A stretch of DNA of 22,401 bases from Gammaproteobacteria bacterium. Lineage in GTDB: Bacteria; Pseudomonadota; Gammaproteobacteria; Arenicellales; JAANXG01. The translations under genes were made by a program, and so were the position numbers. Shown here one piece after another: positions 7,952-16,241 of this stretch; the first letter of the stretch is position 1; every line of letters begins with the position of its first letter. The notes below the pieces were generated by a model. It saw only the letters and a list, made by a program, of their open reading frames with translations. It did no database searches and had not been told where the DNA came from. The DNA is taken from positions 11,902 to 34,302 of the forward strand of contig JAANXG010000042.1 in NCBI GenBank assembly GCA_018263405.1. Direction: 5' to 3'.

Positions 7952-8425
7952 TTGGCCCTGCGCACGGTGGTGCGGCGCGCCTGCCTCTCGCCGAGCGCGC
8001 CGAGGACGAAAAGCATTCAACGCTGGGCGCACGCCGCTTACGAATCCGGCGGAACACCGGGGATTGAATTGGAACTGACCGTTCGCATCGCCGATGAGAG
8101 TGAAGCCAGAGAGCTCAATCTCGTGTACCGTGGGCAGGACTATGTTCCGAATGTATTGTCGTTTCCGATGAACGCCCGCGGATCGCCACGGACAGGGCTT
8201 TTGGGGGATATCGTGATCTGTCCCGCCGTGGCGGCGCGGGAAGCCGCGGAGCAAAACAAATCCGTGGATGCACATTGGTCCCATCTGGTAATACACGGCG
8301 TGCTGCATTGCTGCGGTTTCGAACACGACTCCGACGCGGGCGCCGAGTGCATGGAGTCGCTGGAAACGCGGATTATGGCTGAATTCGGGTATCCAGACCC
8401 CTATACTCTCCACGATGAACAATAA
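7952..8425 (+). CDS. ybeY: Endoribonuclease YbeY, rRNA maturation factor
   Basis: A 157-residue UPF0054 family protein. The zinc site HGVLHCCGFEH gives H115, H119 and H125. The preceding conserved block YRGQDYVPNVLSFP is at about 59-72. Family role: single-strand endoribonuclease for 16S rRNA 3' end maturation and ribosome quality control. The start is a TTG at 7952 just after the phoH stop, with GGGAG six bases before it as a good ribosome binding site, which supports the choice. The 3' end overlaps corC by 11 bases. Placement between phoH and corC is the standard gammaproteobacterial order. Confidence 0.95.
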   Translation: MALRTVVRRACLSPSAPRTKSIQRWAHAAYESGGTPGIELELTVRIADESEARELNLVYRGQDYVPNVLSFPMNARGSPRTGLLGDIVICPAVAAREAAEQNKSVDAHWSHLVIHGVLHCCGFEHDSDAGAECMESLETRIMAEFGYPDPYTLHDEQ

Positions 8426-9299
8426 GGACGAGCCTCCGAGTACCAACTGGTGGACCGCACTAGTGGGTCGCTTTCGACGCGTTGTGGGCGGTTCGCCGCG
8501 GAGTCAGGAGGATTTGCTGGAAACTATTTCGTCAGCGCGCGCGGCCGGTTTGCTGGATCGGGAAACTCAGGACACGATTCAGCGTGTGCTGCAGGTGGCG
8601 GAGTTGCGCGTCCGGGATATCATGATTCCGCGGTCGAAGATGGTTGTCGTGGACCGCTCCGATCCACCGGAACGATTTCTCCCCGTACTGATCGAAAGTG
8701 CACACTCTCGCTTTCCGGTGATTGACGGCGAGCGGGACAAAATCATCGGTATCCTGCTAGCCAAGGATGTACTCCGTTATTTTGAAGACAGTGGCTCCCG
8801 TGCCTTTAACATGCGGGATATGTTGCGCCCCGCTGTGTTTATACCCGAGAGCAAGCGTCTAAATGTGTTGCTCAACGAATTTCGTGCCAGCCGAAACCAT
8901 ATGGCTGTCGTGGTGGATGAATATGCCGGCGTCGCGGGACTGGTAACGATCGAGGATGTGCTCGAGCAGATCGTCGGTGATATTGAGGATGAGCACGATA
9001 TCGATGAAGAAGCGGACATGATTCTTCAGCGAGAAGAGAATGAGTATGTTGTGAAAGCGCTTTTGCCTCTGGAAGATTTCAACGAGTATTTTCATACGGA
9101 CTATGACGATGATGAGGTGGATACCGTAGGAGGCCTGTTGATCCAACATCTCGGGCACGTAGCCAAGCGCGGAGAAAAAGTGCGCATTGACCAGTTCAAT
9201 ATCGAGGTGCTGCACAGCGACAGTCGACGTGTATATCTGTTAAAAGTCGTTGTCGACCCGGACCATGTTTCACTCCCGGATGGTTCCAACGGCGCCTAA
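8415..9299 (+). CDS. corC: CorC/YbeX, CBS-domain protein of the HlyC/CorC family
   Basis: A 294-residue soluble protein. The first CBS domain (about 66-125) begins RVRDIMIPRSKMVVVD; the second (about 135-190) includes NHMAVVVDEYAGVAGLVTIEDVLEQIVGDIEDEHD. An acidic stretch (DIDEEAD) follows, then the C-terminal CorC_HlyC domain with DEVDTVGGLLIQHLGHVAKRGE. Family role: linked to magnesium/cobalt efflux and, with YbeYZ, to ribosome homeostasis; the exact activity is uncertain. The ATG lies inside the end of ybeY in another frame, an 11-base overlap that suggests coupled translation. It has no membrane domain, as expected for the short CorC type. Confidence 0.94.
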   Translation: MNNKDEPPSTNWWTALVGRFRRVVGGSPRSQEDLLETISSARAAGLLDRETQDTIQRVLQVAELRVRDIMIPRSKMVVVDRSDPPERFLPVLIESAHSRFPVIDGERDKIIGILLAKDVLRYFEDSGSRAFNMRDMLRPAVFIPESKRLNVLLNEFRASRNHMAVVVDEYAGVAGLVTIEDVLEQIVGDIEDEHDIDEEADMILQREENEYVVKALLPLEDFNEYFHTDYDDDEVDTVGGLLIQHLGHVAKRGEKVRIDQFNIEVLHSDSRRVYLLKVVVDPDHVSLPDGSNGA

Positions 9300-9311
9300 C
9301 GGAATCGTGTG

Positions 9312-9371
9312 TTGTAGGTCGGGCTTCCAACTTGACATTGTTCGATTGTCGGTATCGATGCCGACCTACAA
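9312..9371. repeat. REP-like inverted repeat in the corC-lnt gap
   Basis: A perfect 11-bp inverted repeat, TTGTAGGTCGG (9312-9322) and CCGACCTACAA (9361-9371), encloses 38 bases. It fills most of the 90-base gap between corC and lnt. The GTAGGTCGG arm resembles extragenic palindromic repeats common in proteobacterial genomes, an impression rather than a database match. In the transcript it would form a hairpin between the two genes and could affect message stability or partial termination. No T run follows, so it is not an ordinary intrinsic terminator. Confidence 0.6.
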
Positions 9372-9389
9372 GCGGAACCGCCGAAAGCG

Positions 9390-10949
9390 ATGAATCCCGA
9401 GCCGCAAAGTGTGTCGAATACCGAACCGCGGCAACCACAAGGGGTCGGAGCGAAAACGGTAAAGTCCTCGCCCATTCAGTTGCTGGCGGCGCTCGGCGCT
9501 GGTTGTATCGCGGTTCTGGGTTTCGGTCCTTTCGGTTATTTCTGGGCGACTTTACTGTCGGCGTCGGTGTTAGTGTGGTTATGGTGGGACGCCACGACGC
9601 GGCGCGCGGTATGGCTGGGCTTCGTCTATGGTGCCGGGATGTTTGGAACGGGAGTGTCCTGGGTTTATGTAAGCATGTACGTGTACGGTGGCATGCCGCC
9701 CTGGATGGCGGTCCTGGTGGTGATTGTCTTCGTCGCGCTTCTTTCGCTATATCCGGCGCTGGTTGGATGGATCTACCGGGCTTTCCTGGTCCGGCAACCA
9801 TCGATCGGCGCGCTTGCCGGCTTGCCGGCTTTGTGGGCCGTGAGCGAGTGGGTCCGTGGCTGGGCATTCAGCGGTTTCCCGTGGCTTAGCCTGGGGTACA
9901 GTCAAGCGGACTCATGGTTGAGCGGCTGGTCGCCGGTACTCGGTGTTTATGGAGTCTCCTGGCTGCTGATGCTGACGGCGGTCTTACTCGTCGCGATATT
10001 AAAATACCACGGTCGCCTTCGGTGGTACGCGGCAACTGTCATCGCCGTAGTTTGGCTTGGCGGCCTGGCTTTGAATCAGGTTCGCTGGGCCGAACTCTCG
10101 GGCGGTCCATTGGATGTTGCGCTGGTGCAGGGGAATGTTTCGCTGGATCGAAAATGGGCGGTCGATCAACGCCCGGCGATCATGAACCACTACCTGAATC
10201 TGACAAACAACCTTGAGGACCGCGATCTGATTATTTGGCCCGAGTCCGCGCTGCCCTATTACATCCGTGAAGTGGCTGACCGCATATGGCTAAGCATGCG
10301 CCGTCACCCTGCCGATTTCATTCTTGGGCTGCTGGAGCGGGCCTCGGATAGAAACCGCGTATATACATTCAACAGCGTGGTGTCCATAACGGGGAACGAC
10401 CCCCAGATCTACCGAAAGACCCACCTCGTGCCCTTCGGCGAGTACCTGCCGCTTGAGCCGTTGCTCGGCTGGATCATCAACTATCTGCATATACCAATGT
10501 CCGATTTCACTGCCTGGAAGGATGCGGGTCAGGGATCGGTTCGGGCGGCCGGCACGGATATCGGCGTGACCATCTGTTACGAAGACGCGTTTCCTGCCGA
10601 ATTGATGAAATCGCTTCCCGAGGCCAAATTGCTGATCAACGTGAGCGAAGACGCGTGGTTCGGTGATTCGCTGGCACCCCATCAGCGCATCCAGATGGCA
10701 CGCATGCGGGCGATGGAGACGGCTCGCCCGATGCTGCGCGCGGCCAATACCGGTGTTTCGGCGATCATCGATCACCGGGGAACGGTGACGGTGAAGTCAA
10801 GCCAATTTGTGACGGCGGTGGTAGAAGGGTCGGTTCAACCCATGCAAGGAACGACCCTCTATGTATTCTGGGGCAATGGCGCTGTACTGGGTATCGCGGG
10901 GATACTCCTGCTGTTGTCCTTGCCGCTCGGCTTCCGTTCTAAACCCTGA
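9390..10949 (+). CDS. lnt: Apolipoprotein N-acyltransferase Lnt
   Basis: A 519-residue inner-membrane enzyme that adds the third acyl chain to lipoproteins after LspA processing. Hydrophobic helices fill roughly residues 28-230, followed by a periplasmic carbon-nitrogen hydrolase domain. The catalytic triad is visible as E285 (IIWPESALPYY), K343 (IYRKTHLVPFGEYLP) and C396 (GVTICYEDAFP). A final membrane helix lies near residue 500. Length and order behind corC fit the family. The first 25 residues are polar and not conserved, so a later start is possible, but no better one is obvious. It meets the broken dehydrogenase gene tail to tail with one base between the stops. Confidence 0.96.
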   Translation: MNPEPQSVSNTEPRQPQGVGAKTVKSSPIQLLAALGAGCIAVLGFGPFGYFWATLLSASVLVWLWWDATTRRAVWLGFVYGAGMFGTGVSWVYVSMYVYGGMPPWMAVLVVIVFVALLSLYPALVGWIYRAFLVRQPSIGALAGLPALWAVSEWVRGWAFSGFPWLSLGYSQADSWLSGWSPVLGVYGVSWLLMLTAVLLVAILKYHGRLRWYAATVIAVVWLGGLALNQVRWAELSGGPLDVALVQGNVSLDRKWAVDQRPAIMNHYLNLTNNLEDRDLIIWPESALPYYIREVADRIWLSMRRHPADFILGLLERASDRNRVYTFNSVVSITGNDPQIYRKTHLVPFGEYLPLEPLLGWIINYLHIPMSDFTAWKDAGQGSVRAAGTDIGVTICYEDAFPAELMKSLPEAKLLINVSEDAWFGDSLAPHQRIQMARMRAMETARPMLRAANTGVSAIIDHRGTVTVKSSQFVTAVVEGSVQPMQGTTLYVFWGNGAVLGIAGILLLLSLPLGFRSKP

Positions 10950-10950
10950 A

Positions 10951-11597
10951 TTACTCTTGAAATTTATCAACGACAAGGATGCCCGGTGCGCACCGCCGGT
11001 CCAGTTGGGTCATTTCGACGGCGGCTTCATCGAGGGTGATTTGGCGATCATGATTGCCGACAGACCGACGCCGCCGCAGCCGTGGATCGCCACCCACTGT
11101 CCTTCGCGCACCTGTCCTTGATCCACCACGGCCCGAAACGCCGTCGCGAAGCGACATCCGAGGCAGGCGCCGACCACGAAGCTGACGGCGTCCGGCAGGC
11201 CGACCAGGTTGACGTCCGCGAAATCCACCGCCACGAATTCGGCGAACGAACCCCAATGTGTGAAACCCGGTTGGAACTGACGGTTACAAACCTGGTGGTC
11301 GCCCTGCAGGCAGTACACACATTGCCCGCAACCGCAACCGAACGGCAGCGTTACGCGCTCTCCCGGGCGCCATTTCGATACATTTCCACCCACTGCCTCC
11401 ACGATGCCGGCGAATTCGTGACCCGGCACATGAGGAGTTTGGATCACCGGGTCATGGCCCATCCAACCGTGCCAGTCACTCCGGCACAAGCCGGTGGCGC
11501 GAACCCCGATCACAACGCCGTTTTCAGCAGGCACGGGATCCGAAGTCCGGCGAACCGCGACGGGATATTTGAATTCGTCAAAGACCGCCGCTCTCAT
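10951..11597 (-). pseudogene. Zinc-dependent alcohol dehydrogenase, disrupted by internal deletion
   Basis: The first frame (11597 down to a stop at 11010) gives 195 residues of an MDR-family dehydrogenase. It keeps the catalytic zinc ligands C38, H60-E61 and C149, structural zinc cysteines C90, C93, C96 and C104, and the nucleotide-binding start HGCGGVGLSAIMIA (172-185). It then runs out of frame and stops. The neighbouring frame over 10951 to about 11046 encodes RQITLDEAAVEMTQLDRRCA and then PGILVVDKFQE, the normal C-terminal end of the same family. Intact members have about 340 residues, so roughly 120-140 codons of the Rossmann and dimer region are missing at a junction near 11035-11050, with a frame change. 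The product would lack most of its NAD(P) site, so I call it a pseudogene. The original substrate is unknown. Confidence 0.85.
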
Positions 11598-11630
11598 GGA
11601 TCCCGTGGTTTCTCATTGCTTCTCGTGGAT

Positions 11631-12974
11631 TCACACCAGGAACAACGCGGCCAGTCCCAGTACGGAAAAAAAACCGATCACATCGGTAACCGTGGTGAGG
11701 GTAACGCCACCCGCGAGGGCAGGGTCAATGCCGAATTTCTGGACGACAATCGGCAGGGCGACGCCCGCAAGCGCCGCGCACACGAGATTCACGAATATCG
11801 CCACCGCGATCACCATGCCTAATGCGAGATCTTGGTACCACACTACCGCTACCACGGCCACGGCAATCGCCCAAACGATGCCGTTTAAACTGCCCACCAG
11901 AAATTCCTTCTTCAATACCTTCCTGGCGTTCGAGCTGGAAATAATTCCGGTACCCAGGCCTCGAATCACGACGGTCAGCGTTTGCATGCCCGCGTTGCCC
12001 CCCATGCTGGCAACGATCGGCATCAACACCGCCAGTGCAACCAGGCGTTCAATGGTCGATTCGAACTGCCCGATCACTATCGATGCAATGATGGCGGTAA
12101 TCAGGTTCACGCCCAACCACACCGACCGGCTGCGAGTCGTGCGTCGCACCGGCGCAAAGATGTCTTCTTCCTCGCTCAAGCCTGCCCGAACCATTACCGA
12201 TCGATCGGCGGTCTCGCGGATGACATCCACGACGTCATCGATGGTAATACGGCCAATTAGTTTATAGTCCTCGTCCACCACCGGTCCCGAAATCAGATTG
12301 TATTTCTGAAAACGTTCGGCAACGTCGTCTTCGGGATCCATCGCCTTGAATACCTTCGGTTCGTTGTCAAAATGATCCTTGACCCGGTTCTCGGGCGGAG
12401 CCGTGAGCAGATTGGCGAGAGTAAGGATGCCGCGCAGGCGGCTCTTTCGGTCTACTACAAATAACTTGTCAGTATGTTCCGGCAGCCTTCCAAGAAGACG
12501 CAGATAGCGGATGACTGCTCTGATGGGGACATTCCCCCGCACCATCAAAGTGTCGACGTCCATTAATCCGCCGGCGGTATCCTCCGGATAGGAGAGCACC
12601 TCGCCCAATCCGGCCCGGGCAACCTTATCCACCGTAAACAGGACATCGGCCAGAACGTCATCCGGCAGTATAGGGATCAGGTCGGCGATGTCGTCGGTAT
12701 CCAGGCCTCGAACCGCGGCCACCATTTCGGACTTGTCCATATCCTCCAGAAGGTCGGATTGAACACCTTCTGCTACTTCGACGAGTACTTCTCCCTTCGA
12801 CTCGGTCTCGATCTCGGCCCATGCCAGATCACGTTGTTCCGGCGTCAGGCTTTCGAGCAGCCGACCAACATCGGCGGGGTGGAGATCTGCCAGCACATCC
12901 CTAATGGCTGGACGATCCTCCGCTTCGATTGCTTCGATTAACCGATCAAGTTGTTCTTTTGGGGGCTCGGCCAT
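11631..12974 (-). CDS. mgtE: Magnesium transporter MgtE
   Basis: A 447-residue protein with the full MgtE plan. An acidic N-terminal helical domain spans about residues 5-130 (LHPADVGRLLESL, LPDDVLADVLF). Two CBS domains follow at about 135-255 (YPEDTAGGLMDVD, ISGPVVDEDYKLIGRITIDDVVDVI). Five membrane helices lie in about 280-447. The pore signatures LMPIVASMGGNAGMQTL and GGVTLTTVTDVIGFFSVLG, with the conserved Asp, are present. Family role: Mg2+ channel in the inner membrane, gated by Mg2+ binding to the cytosolic domains. It lies 205 bases downstream of ptsI on the same strand, a common neighbour in Gammaproteobacteria, and may have its own promoter. Confidence 0.95.
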   Translation of the reverse strand: MAEPPKEQLDRLIEAIEAEDRPAIRDVLADLHPADVGRLLESLTPEQRDLAWAEIETESKGEVLVEVAEGVQSDLLEDMDKSEMVAAVRGLDTDDIADLIPILPDDVLADVLFTVDKVARAGLGEVLSYPEDTAGGLMDVDTLMVRGNVPIRAVIRYLRLLGRLPEHTDKLFVVDRKSRLRGILTLANLLTAPPENRVKDHFDNEPKVFKAMDPEDDVAERFQKYNLISGPVVDEDYKLIGRITIDDVVDVIRETADRSVMVRAGLSEEEDIFAPVRRTTRSRSVWLGVNLITAIIASIVIGQFESTIERLVALAVLMPIVASMGGNAGMQTLTVVIRGLGTGIISSSNARKVLKKEFLVGSLNGIVWAIAVAVVAVVWYQDLALGMVIAVAIFVNLVCAALAGVALPIVVQKFGIDPALAGGVTLTTVTDVIGFFSVLGLAALFLV

Positions 12975-13160
12975 GGCAGTTTGAATTATTCGCTGCTTCC
13001 TCTGTCAACGGTGGGTATTCGACGGATGAAGCAGTCAAGTTAGCATACTTTTTTCCACAACATCCAATTTGCAGTATTGTGACCAAATTCAAGATCGGAT
13101 TTGCGAAACGGGTAAAGGAATTTCCGCCGATCTCTGATGAGATAGGAAGGGCAAAGATCG

Positions 13161-13177
13161 ACGCTACACCGTAGCGT
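13161..13177 (-). terminator. Possible weak terminator or hairpin after ptsI
   Basis: ACGCTAC-ACC-GTAGCGT forms a perfect 7-bp stem with a 3-base loop just past the ptsI stop (13180). Read on the minus strand it is followed by CGATCTTTGCCC, which has only a short T tract, so termination would be weak. The rest of the 205-base gap to mgtE (12975-13179) holds no gene or repeat I can recognise; it is the likely place for an mgtE promoter. Confidence 0.4.
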
Positions 13178-13179
13178 GA

Positions 13180-14907
13180 CTATGTCTGATCTAGGGCCGT
13201 GACAAGATCGCGGAGTTCTTGACTGCCTTTGCAGTCCAGCGCTTTTGCCGCAAACTTTTCCGCGATTCCAACATTTGTATCCAGTATTTTCTTTTTAACC
13301 TCCAACAAAGCCGCCGGATCCATGCTGAAGATACGCAGGCCGAACCCCAGCAATAGTTTAGTGAACCGGGGATCGCCGGCCATTTCACCGCACATAGTGA
13401 CCGGTATTTTCGCGTGTTTACCGGCGTCGATCGTTGTTTTGACGAGCCGGAGGATGGACGGATGTAGGGGATCGTACAAGTAGTTAACCTCGTCATCGAC
13501 GCGGTCGATCGCCAAGGTGTACTGGATGAGATCGTTGGTCCCGATAGACAAAAAATCAAGCCGCGACGCAAACAGGTCGGCGCAAACAGCCGCGGCGGGT
13601 ACTTCAATCATTCCTCCTATCGGGAGGTTCTCATTGAATTGTTTACCTTCCCGGCGCAGTTCGCTTTTAACTTCCTCGATTAAATCCATGACCTGACTTA
13701 ATTCATCCAAATTCGACACCATCGGAATCATCATCTTTACCGGACCTTGTGCCGATGCGCGAAAGATGGCTCGTAGTTGTGGTGTAAACAGCGCCGGTTC
13801 CTTAAGGCACAGGCGCACCGCCCGCAAACCCAGCGCGGGGTTTGTCGGGCCCTCGCGCCGTCCACCGTCCACCTGCTTGTCTGCGCCCAGATCGAGGGTT
13901 CTTATGGTGACGGGGTTTTTCATTCGCTTCGCGACCCGGCAATAAGCTGTGTATTGTTCCGTTTCCCGGGGCGGTTGGGGCCGATTCATGAACAGGTATT
14001 CGGTACGATACAAGCCAACGCCTTGTGGATTCACTTTGGCCGCGGAGCCGATGTCTTCCGGGAGTTCAATGTTTGCCTGTAGTGTTACCGCCACCCCATC
14101 TTTGGTAACAGCGGGTTTGTGGACCAGTGCCTGGAGTTCGAGCTGTTTGGCCTCCACATAGCGGCGTCGTTCTTCGAATGCCTCGAGCGTCAGCTTGTCG
14201 GTACCGGCCATCAGCACACCGCGTTTCCCATCCACCACCACTGTTTCTTTGTGGGCGATGTACCGGGTGGCACCGTGCAATCCCACTACGGCGGGAATAT
14301 TCAAGCTCCGGGCCAGAATGGCAGTGTGCGAAATCGGTCCTCCAAGATCGATGGCGAATGCGGCGACACTATGATTTTTTAGCAGTACCGCGTCCGCCGG
14401 CGATAGGTCGTGGGCGATAACGACTTTCCCTTCCATATGGCTGGTAATATGCCCCAGGGTTTCGTGCCGGATATTTAGAAGATTGCTTTGAATGCGATTG
14501 ACGATATGTTCAACATCGGTGCGTTTGCTTCGAAGGTATTCATCCTCCATGGCGTCGAAGGCTTTAATCAATCCGGCGGAATGGATCTGAAGCGCCCATT
14601 CCGCGTTGACTTTCCGTGTCCTGATCGTGTCGATCGGCTGATCCGCGATCAGGGGATCTTTAAGCATCAATAGGTAGGCTTCGATGAACGAGGCGCTTTC
14701 AGTAGGCGCATCCTTGGGTATATTGGCTGCGATGTCCTCCAGTTGCCCGCGCGCCTCGTCCAGCGCATTCCTGAAGCGCTCGACTTCCTGTTTCTGGCCG
14801 CTTTCCGGAATAGAGTATTCCGGTACGGTCACGGTACCGCCGCTTAAAACGAAGGCCTTGCCGATCGCGATGCCTTTGCCGACTCCCGCACCGTGTAGTA
14901 CCAGCAT
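13180..14907 (-). CDS. ptsI: PTS enzyme I (phosphoenolpyruvate-protein phosphotransferase)
   Basis: A 575-residue enzyme I. The phosphohistidine is H194 in GGPISHTAILARSLNIPAVVG. The PEP-binding region includes GVGLYRTEYLFM (297-308) and IRTLDLGADKQ (335-345). GGMIEVPAAA (431-440), SIGTNDLIQYTLAIDR (454-469) and the catalytic cysteine C506 in TMCGEMAGD complete the active site. There is no N-terminal GAF domain, so this is the short PtsI form, not PtsP. It phosphorylates HPr, encoded 3 bases upstream. No sugar permease is present here; with ptsN and rpoN nearby, a regulatory role is likely. Confidence 0.95.
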   Translation of the reverse strand: MLVLHGAGVGKGIAIGKAFVLSGGTVTVPEYSIPESGQKQEVERFRNALDEARGQLEDIAANIPKDAPTESASFIEAYLLMLKDPLIADQPIDTIRTRKVNAEWALQIHSAGLIKAFDAMEDEYLRSKRTDVEHIVNRIQSNLLNIRHETLGHITSHMEGKVVIAHDLSPADAVLLKNHSVAAFAIDLGGPISHTAILARSLNIPAVVGLHGATRYIAHKETVVVDGKRGVLMAGTDKLTLEAFEERRRYVEAKQLELQALVHKPAVTKDGVAVTLQANIELPEDIGSAAKVNPQGVGLYRTEYLFMNRPQPPRETEQYTAYCRVAKRMKNPVTIRTLDLGADKQVDGGRREGPTNPALGLRAVRLCLKEPALFTPQLRAIFRASAQGPVKMMIPMVSNLDELSQVMDLIEEVKSELRREGKQFNENLPIGGMIEVPAAAVCADLFASRLDFLSIGTNDLIQYTLAIDRVDDEVNYLYDPLHPSILRLVKTTIDAGKHAKIPVTMCGEMAGDPRFTKLLLGFGLRIFSMDPAALLEVKKKILDTNVGIAEKFAAKALDCKGSQELRDLVTALDQT

Positions 14908-14910
14908 GGC

Positions 14911-15180
14911 TTATTCTTCCTCTCCAAACCGGTTGTCGATTAAAGATATCACCGATGCGAAGGCCTCCGACTCGTCGTTCCCTTCGACAAACAGCTTCAG
15001 CTCCGTACCTTGGGAGGCGGCGAGCATCATGATTCCCATGATGCTCTTGGCGTCGGCGCCTTTCCCCTTGTTATTCAGCACTACCGAACTTTCAAACCGG
15101 TTGGCCGTGTTGACAAGTTTCGCCGCCGCCCGCGCGTGTAAACCGAGTTTGTTTTTGATTGTCACAGTTTGTTGAAGCAT
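14911..15180 (-). CDS. ptsH: Phosphocarrier protein HPr/NPr
   Basis: An 89-residue HPr. The active histidine is H15 in GLHARAAAKLV, and the regulatory-type serine is S46 in AKSIMGIMMLAASQG. It passes phosphate from enzyme I to EIIA proteins such as PtsN. S46 is the residue phosphorylated by HPr kinase in other bacteria, but no hprK gene lies in this window. It pairs tightly with ptsI and follows rapZ after a gap of about 104 bases that could hold a promoter. A PTS EIIA(Man)-like gene often found between rapZ and ptsH in relatives is absent. Confidence 0.96.
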   Translation of the reverse strand: MLQQTVTIKNKLGLHARAAAKLVNTANRFESSVVLNNKGKGADAKSIMGIMMLAASQGTELKLFVEGNDESEAFASVISLIDNRFGEEE

Positions 15181-15284
15181 GCGTCACTGAATTGAAAGCA
15201 ACGCGATGATATTGACACATCCGTCCCCCAAGGGGAAGGAAGCCTTAGCGGCTATAACAAGTCGGGAATTTCTCTAGAGGTGCC

Positions 15285-16154
15285 CTATATTTCGAAGGTA
15301 TTCGGGAATTCCCGGTGTCGTACCTGCACATGAAAAGGCTTGTTCTTGAAATGTTCGGCAAGCTTGTCGGCAATGAAAACCGAACGATGCCGGCCGCCAG
15401 TGCAGCCGATGGCGACGGTTATGTAGCTGCGGTTTTCTTGTTGGAACGCCGGTAACCAGTATGTAATGAACTCACGGATCTGTTTGATCATTTGATCGAC
15501 GCGTTCCGATTTGAGCAAGAACTCTTGAACCTGATCATCGAGCCCCGTAAGGGGCTGCAGTGATTCTTGCCAATAGGGGTTGGGGAGGCAGCGTACGTCG
15601 AATACGAAATCGGCATCCCTCGGAACCGAATGTTTGTATCCAAATGACTCGAACAACAGCATTAACGATTCACCGATTTCCCGGCCTGCAAAATCTCTCA
15701 CCAGTCCCCGCAATTCCTGCCGTGTGGTGTCACTGGTGTCGATTCGTCTCGTTGCCGCCATCGCCAACGGTTCAAGCAGTTCTTTTTCCTTTTGTATTCC
15801 CTCGATCAGCGCGGTCCGGTGGTCTGTCAATGGATGTTTTCTGCGTGTTTCGCTGAAGCGCTTGACAAGTATCTCTTCGTCCGCCTCGAGGAACAGCATT
15901 TTATAGTGCAACCCTAGTTGCTCTAGTTCTTTAAGGTTGGCGGGTAAAGACCGGAGGAATTGGCGGTTCCTGGAGTCTATGCTGACGGCACAATCCTTTG
16001 AACCGTTCTCCGACTGATTCAAGGCATCGCCGGCGAAGCGCGAAAGGAGGCTGGCGGGAAGATTATCGATGCAATAGTAACCCATATCTTCCAGCGCCTG
16101 TAATGCGATGGATTTACCCGAGCCGGAAAGCCCGCTGACAAGAAAAAAATTCAT
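15285..16154 (-). CDS. rapZ: RNase adapter protein RapZ
   Basis: A 289-residue RapZ/YvcJ family P-loop protein. Walker A is GLSGSGKS (8-15), followed by QALEDMGYYCIDNLP. The middle has FLEADEEILVKRFSETRRKHPL and DVRCLPNPYW. The C-terminal RNA- and metabolite-binding region has AIGCTGGRHRSVFIAD. In enteric bacteria RapZ binds GlcN6P and directs RNase E to the sRNA GlmZ; in other lineages its target is less clear, and no such sRNA was recognised here. Gaps of about 87 bases to ptsN and 104 bases to ptsH separate it from its neighbours. Confidence 0.95.
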   Translation of the reverse strand: MNFFLVSGLSGSGKSIALQALEDMGYYCIDNLPASLLSRFAGDALNQSENGSKDCAVSIDSRNRQFLRSLPANLKELEQLGLHYKMLFLEADEEILVKRFSETRRKHPLTDHRTALIEGIQKEKELLEPLAMAATRRIDTSDTTRQELRGLVRDFAGREIGESLMLLFESFGYKHSVPRDADFVFDVRCLPNPYWQESLQPLTGLDDQVQEFLLKSERVDQMIKQIREFITYWLPAFQQENRSYITVAIGCTGGRHRSVFIADKLAEHFKNKPFHVQVRHREFPNTFEI

Positions 16155-16241
16155 TTCCCGATCGCGACAAGCGAATGAATACGAACTGCTGTTATGCCCC
16201 GAGCTTTTATACTAATTGACACATCGGCAGTGAACTTGACT

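Noticed and set aside
7170..8057. A 295-codon open frame antisense to phoH/ybeY
   Set aside because: It lies entirely opposite clearly conserved genes, has low-complexity composition and no recognisable motif; a shadow of the codon pattern of the real genes.
11494..12267. A 257-codon plus-strand open frame opposite mgtE and the broken dehydrogenase
   Set aside because: It is antisense to MgtE, whose family motifs are unmistakable. The translated text is threonine- and proline-rich without domains.
12929..13174. An 81-codon plus-strand open frame in the ptsI-mgtE gap
   Set aside because: It starts inside mgtE on the opposite strand, has no ribosome binding site and no resemblance to any family.
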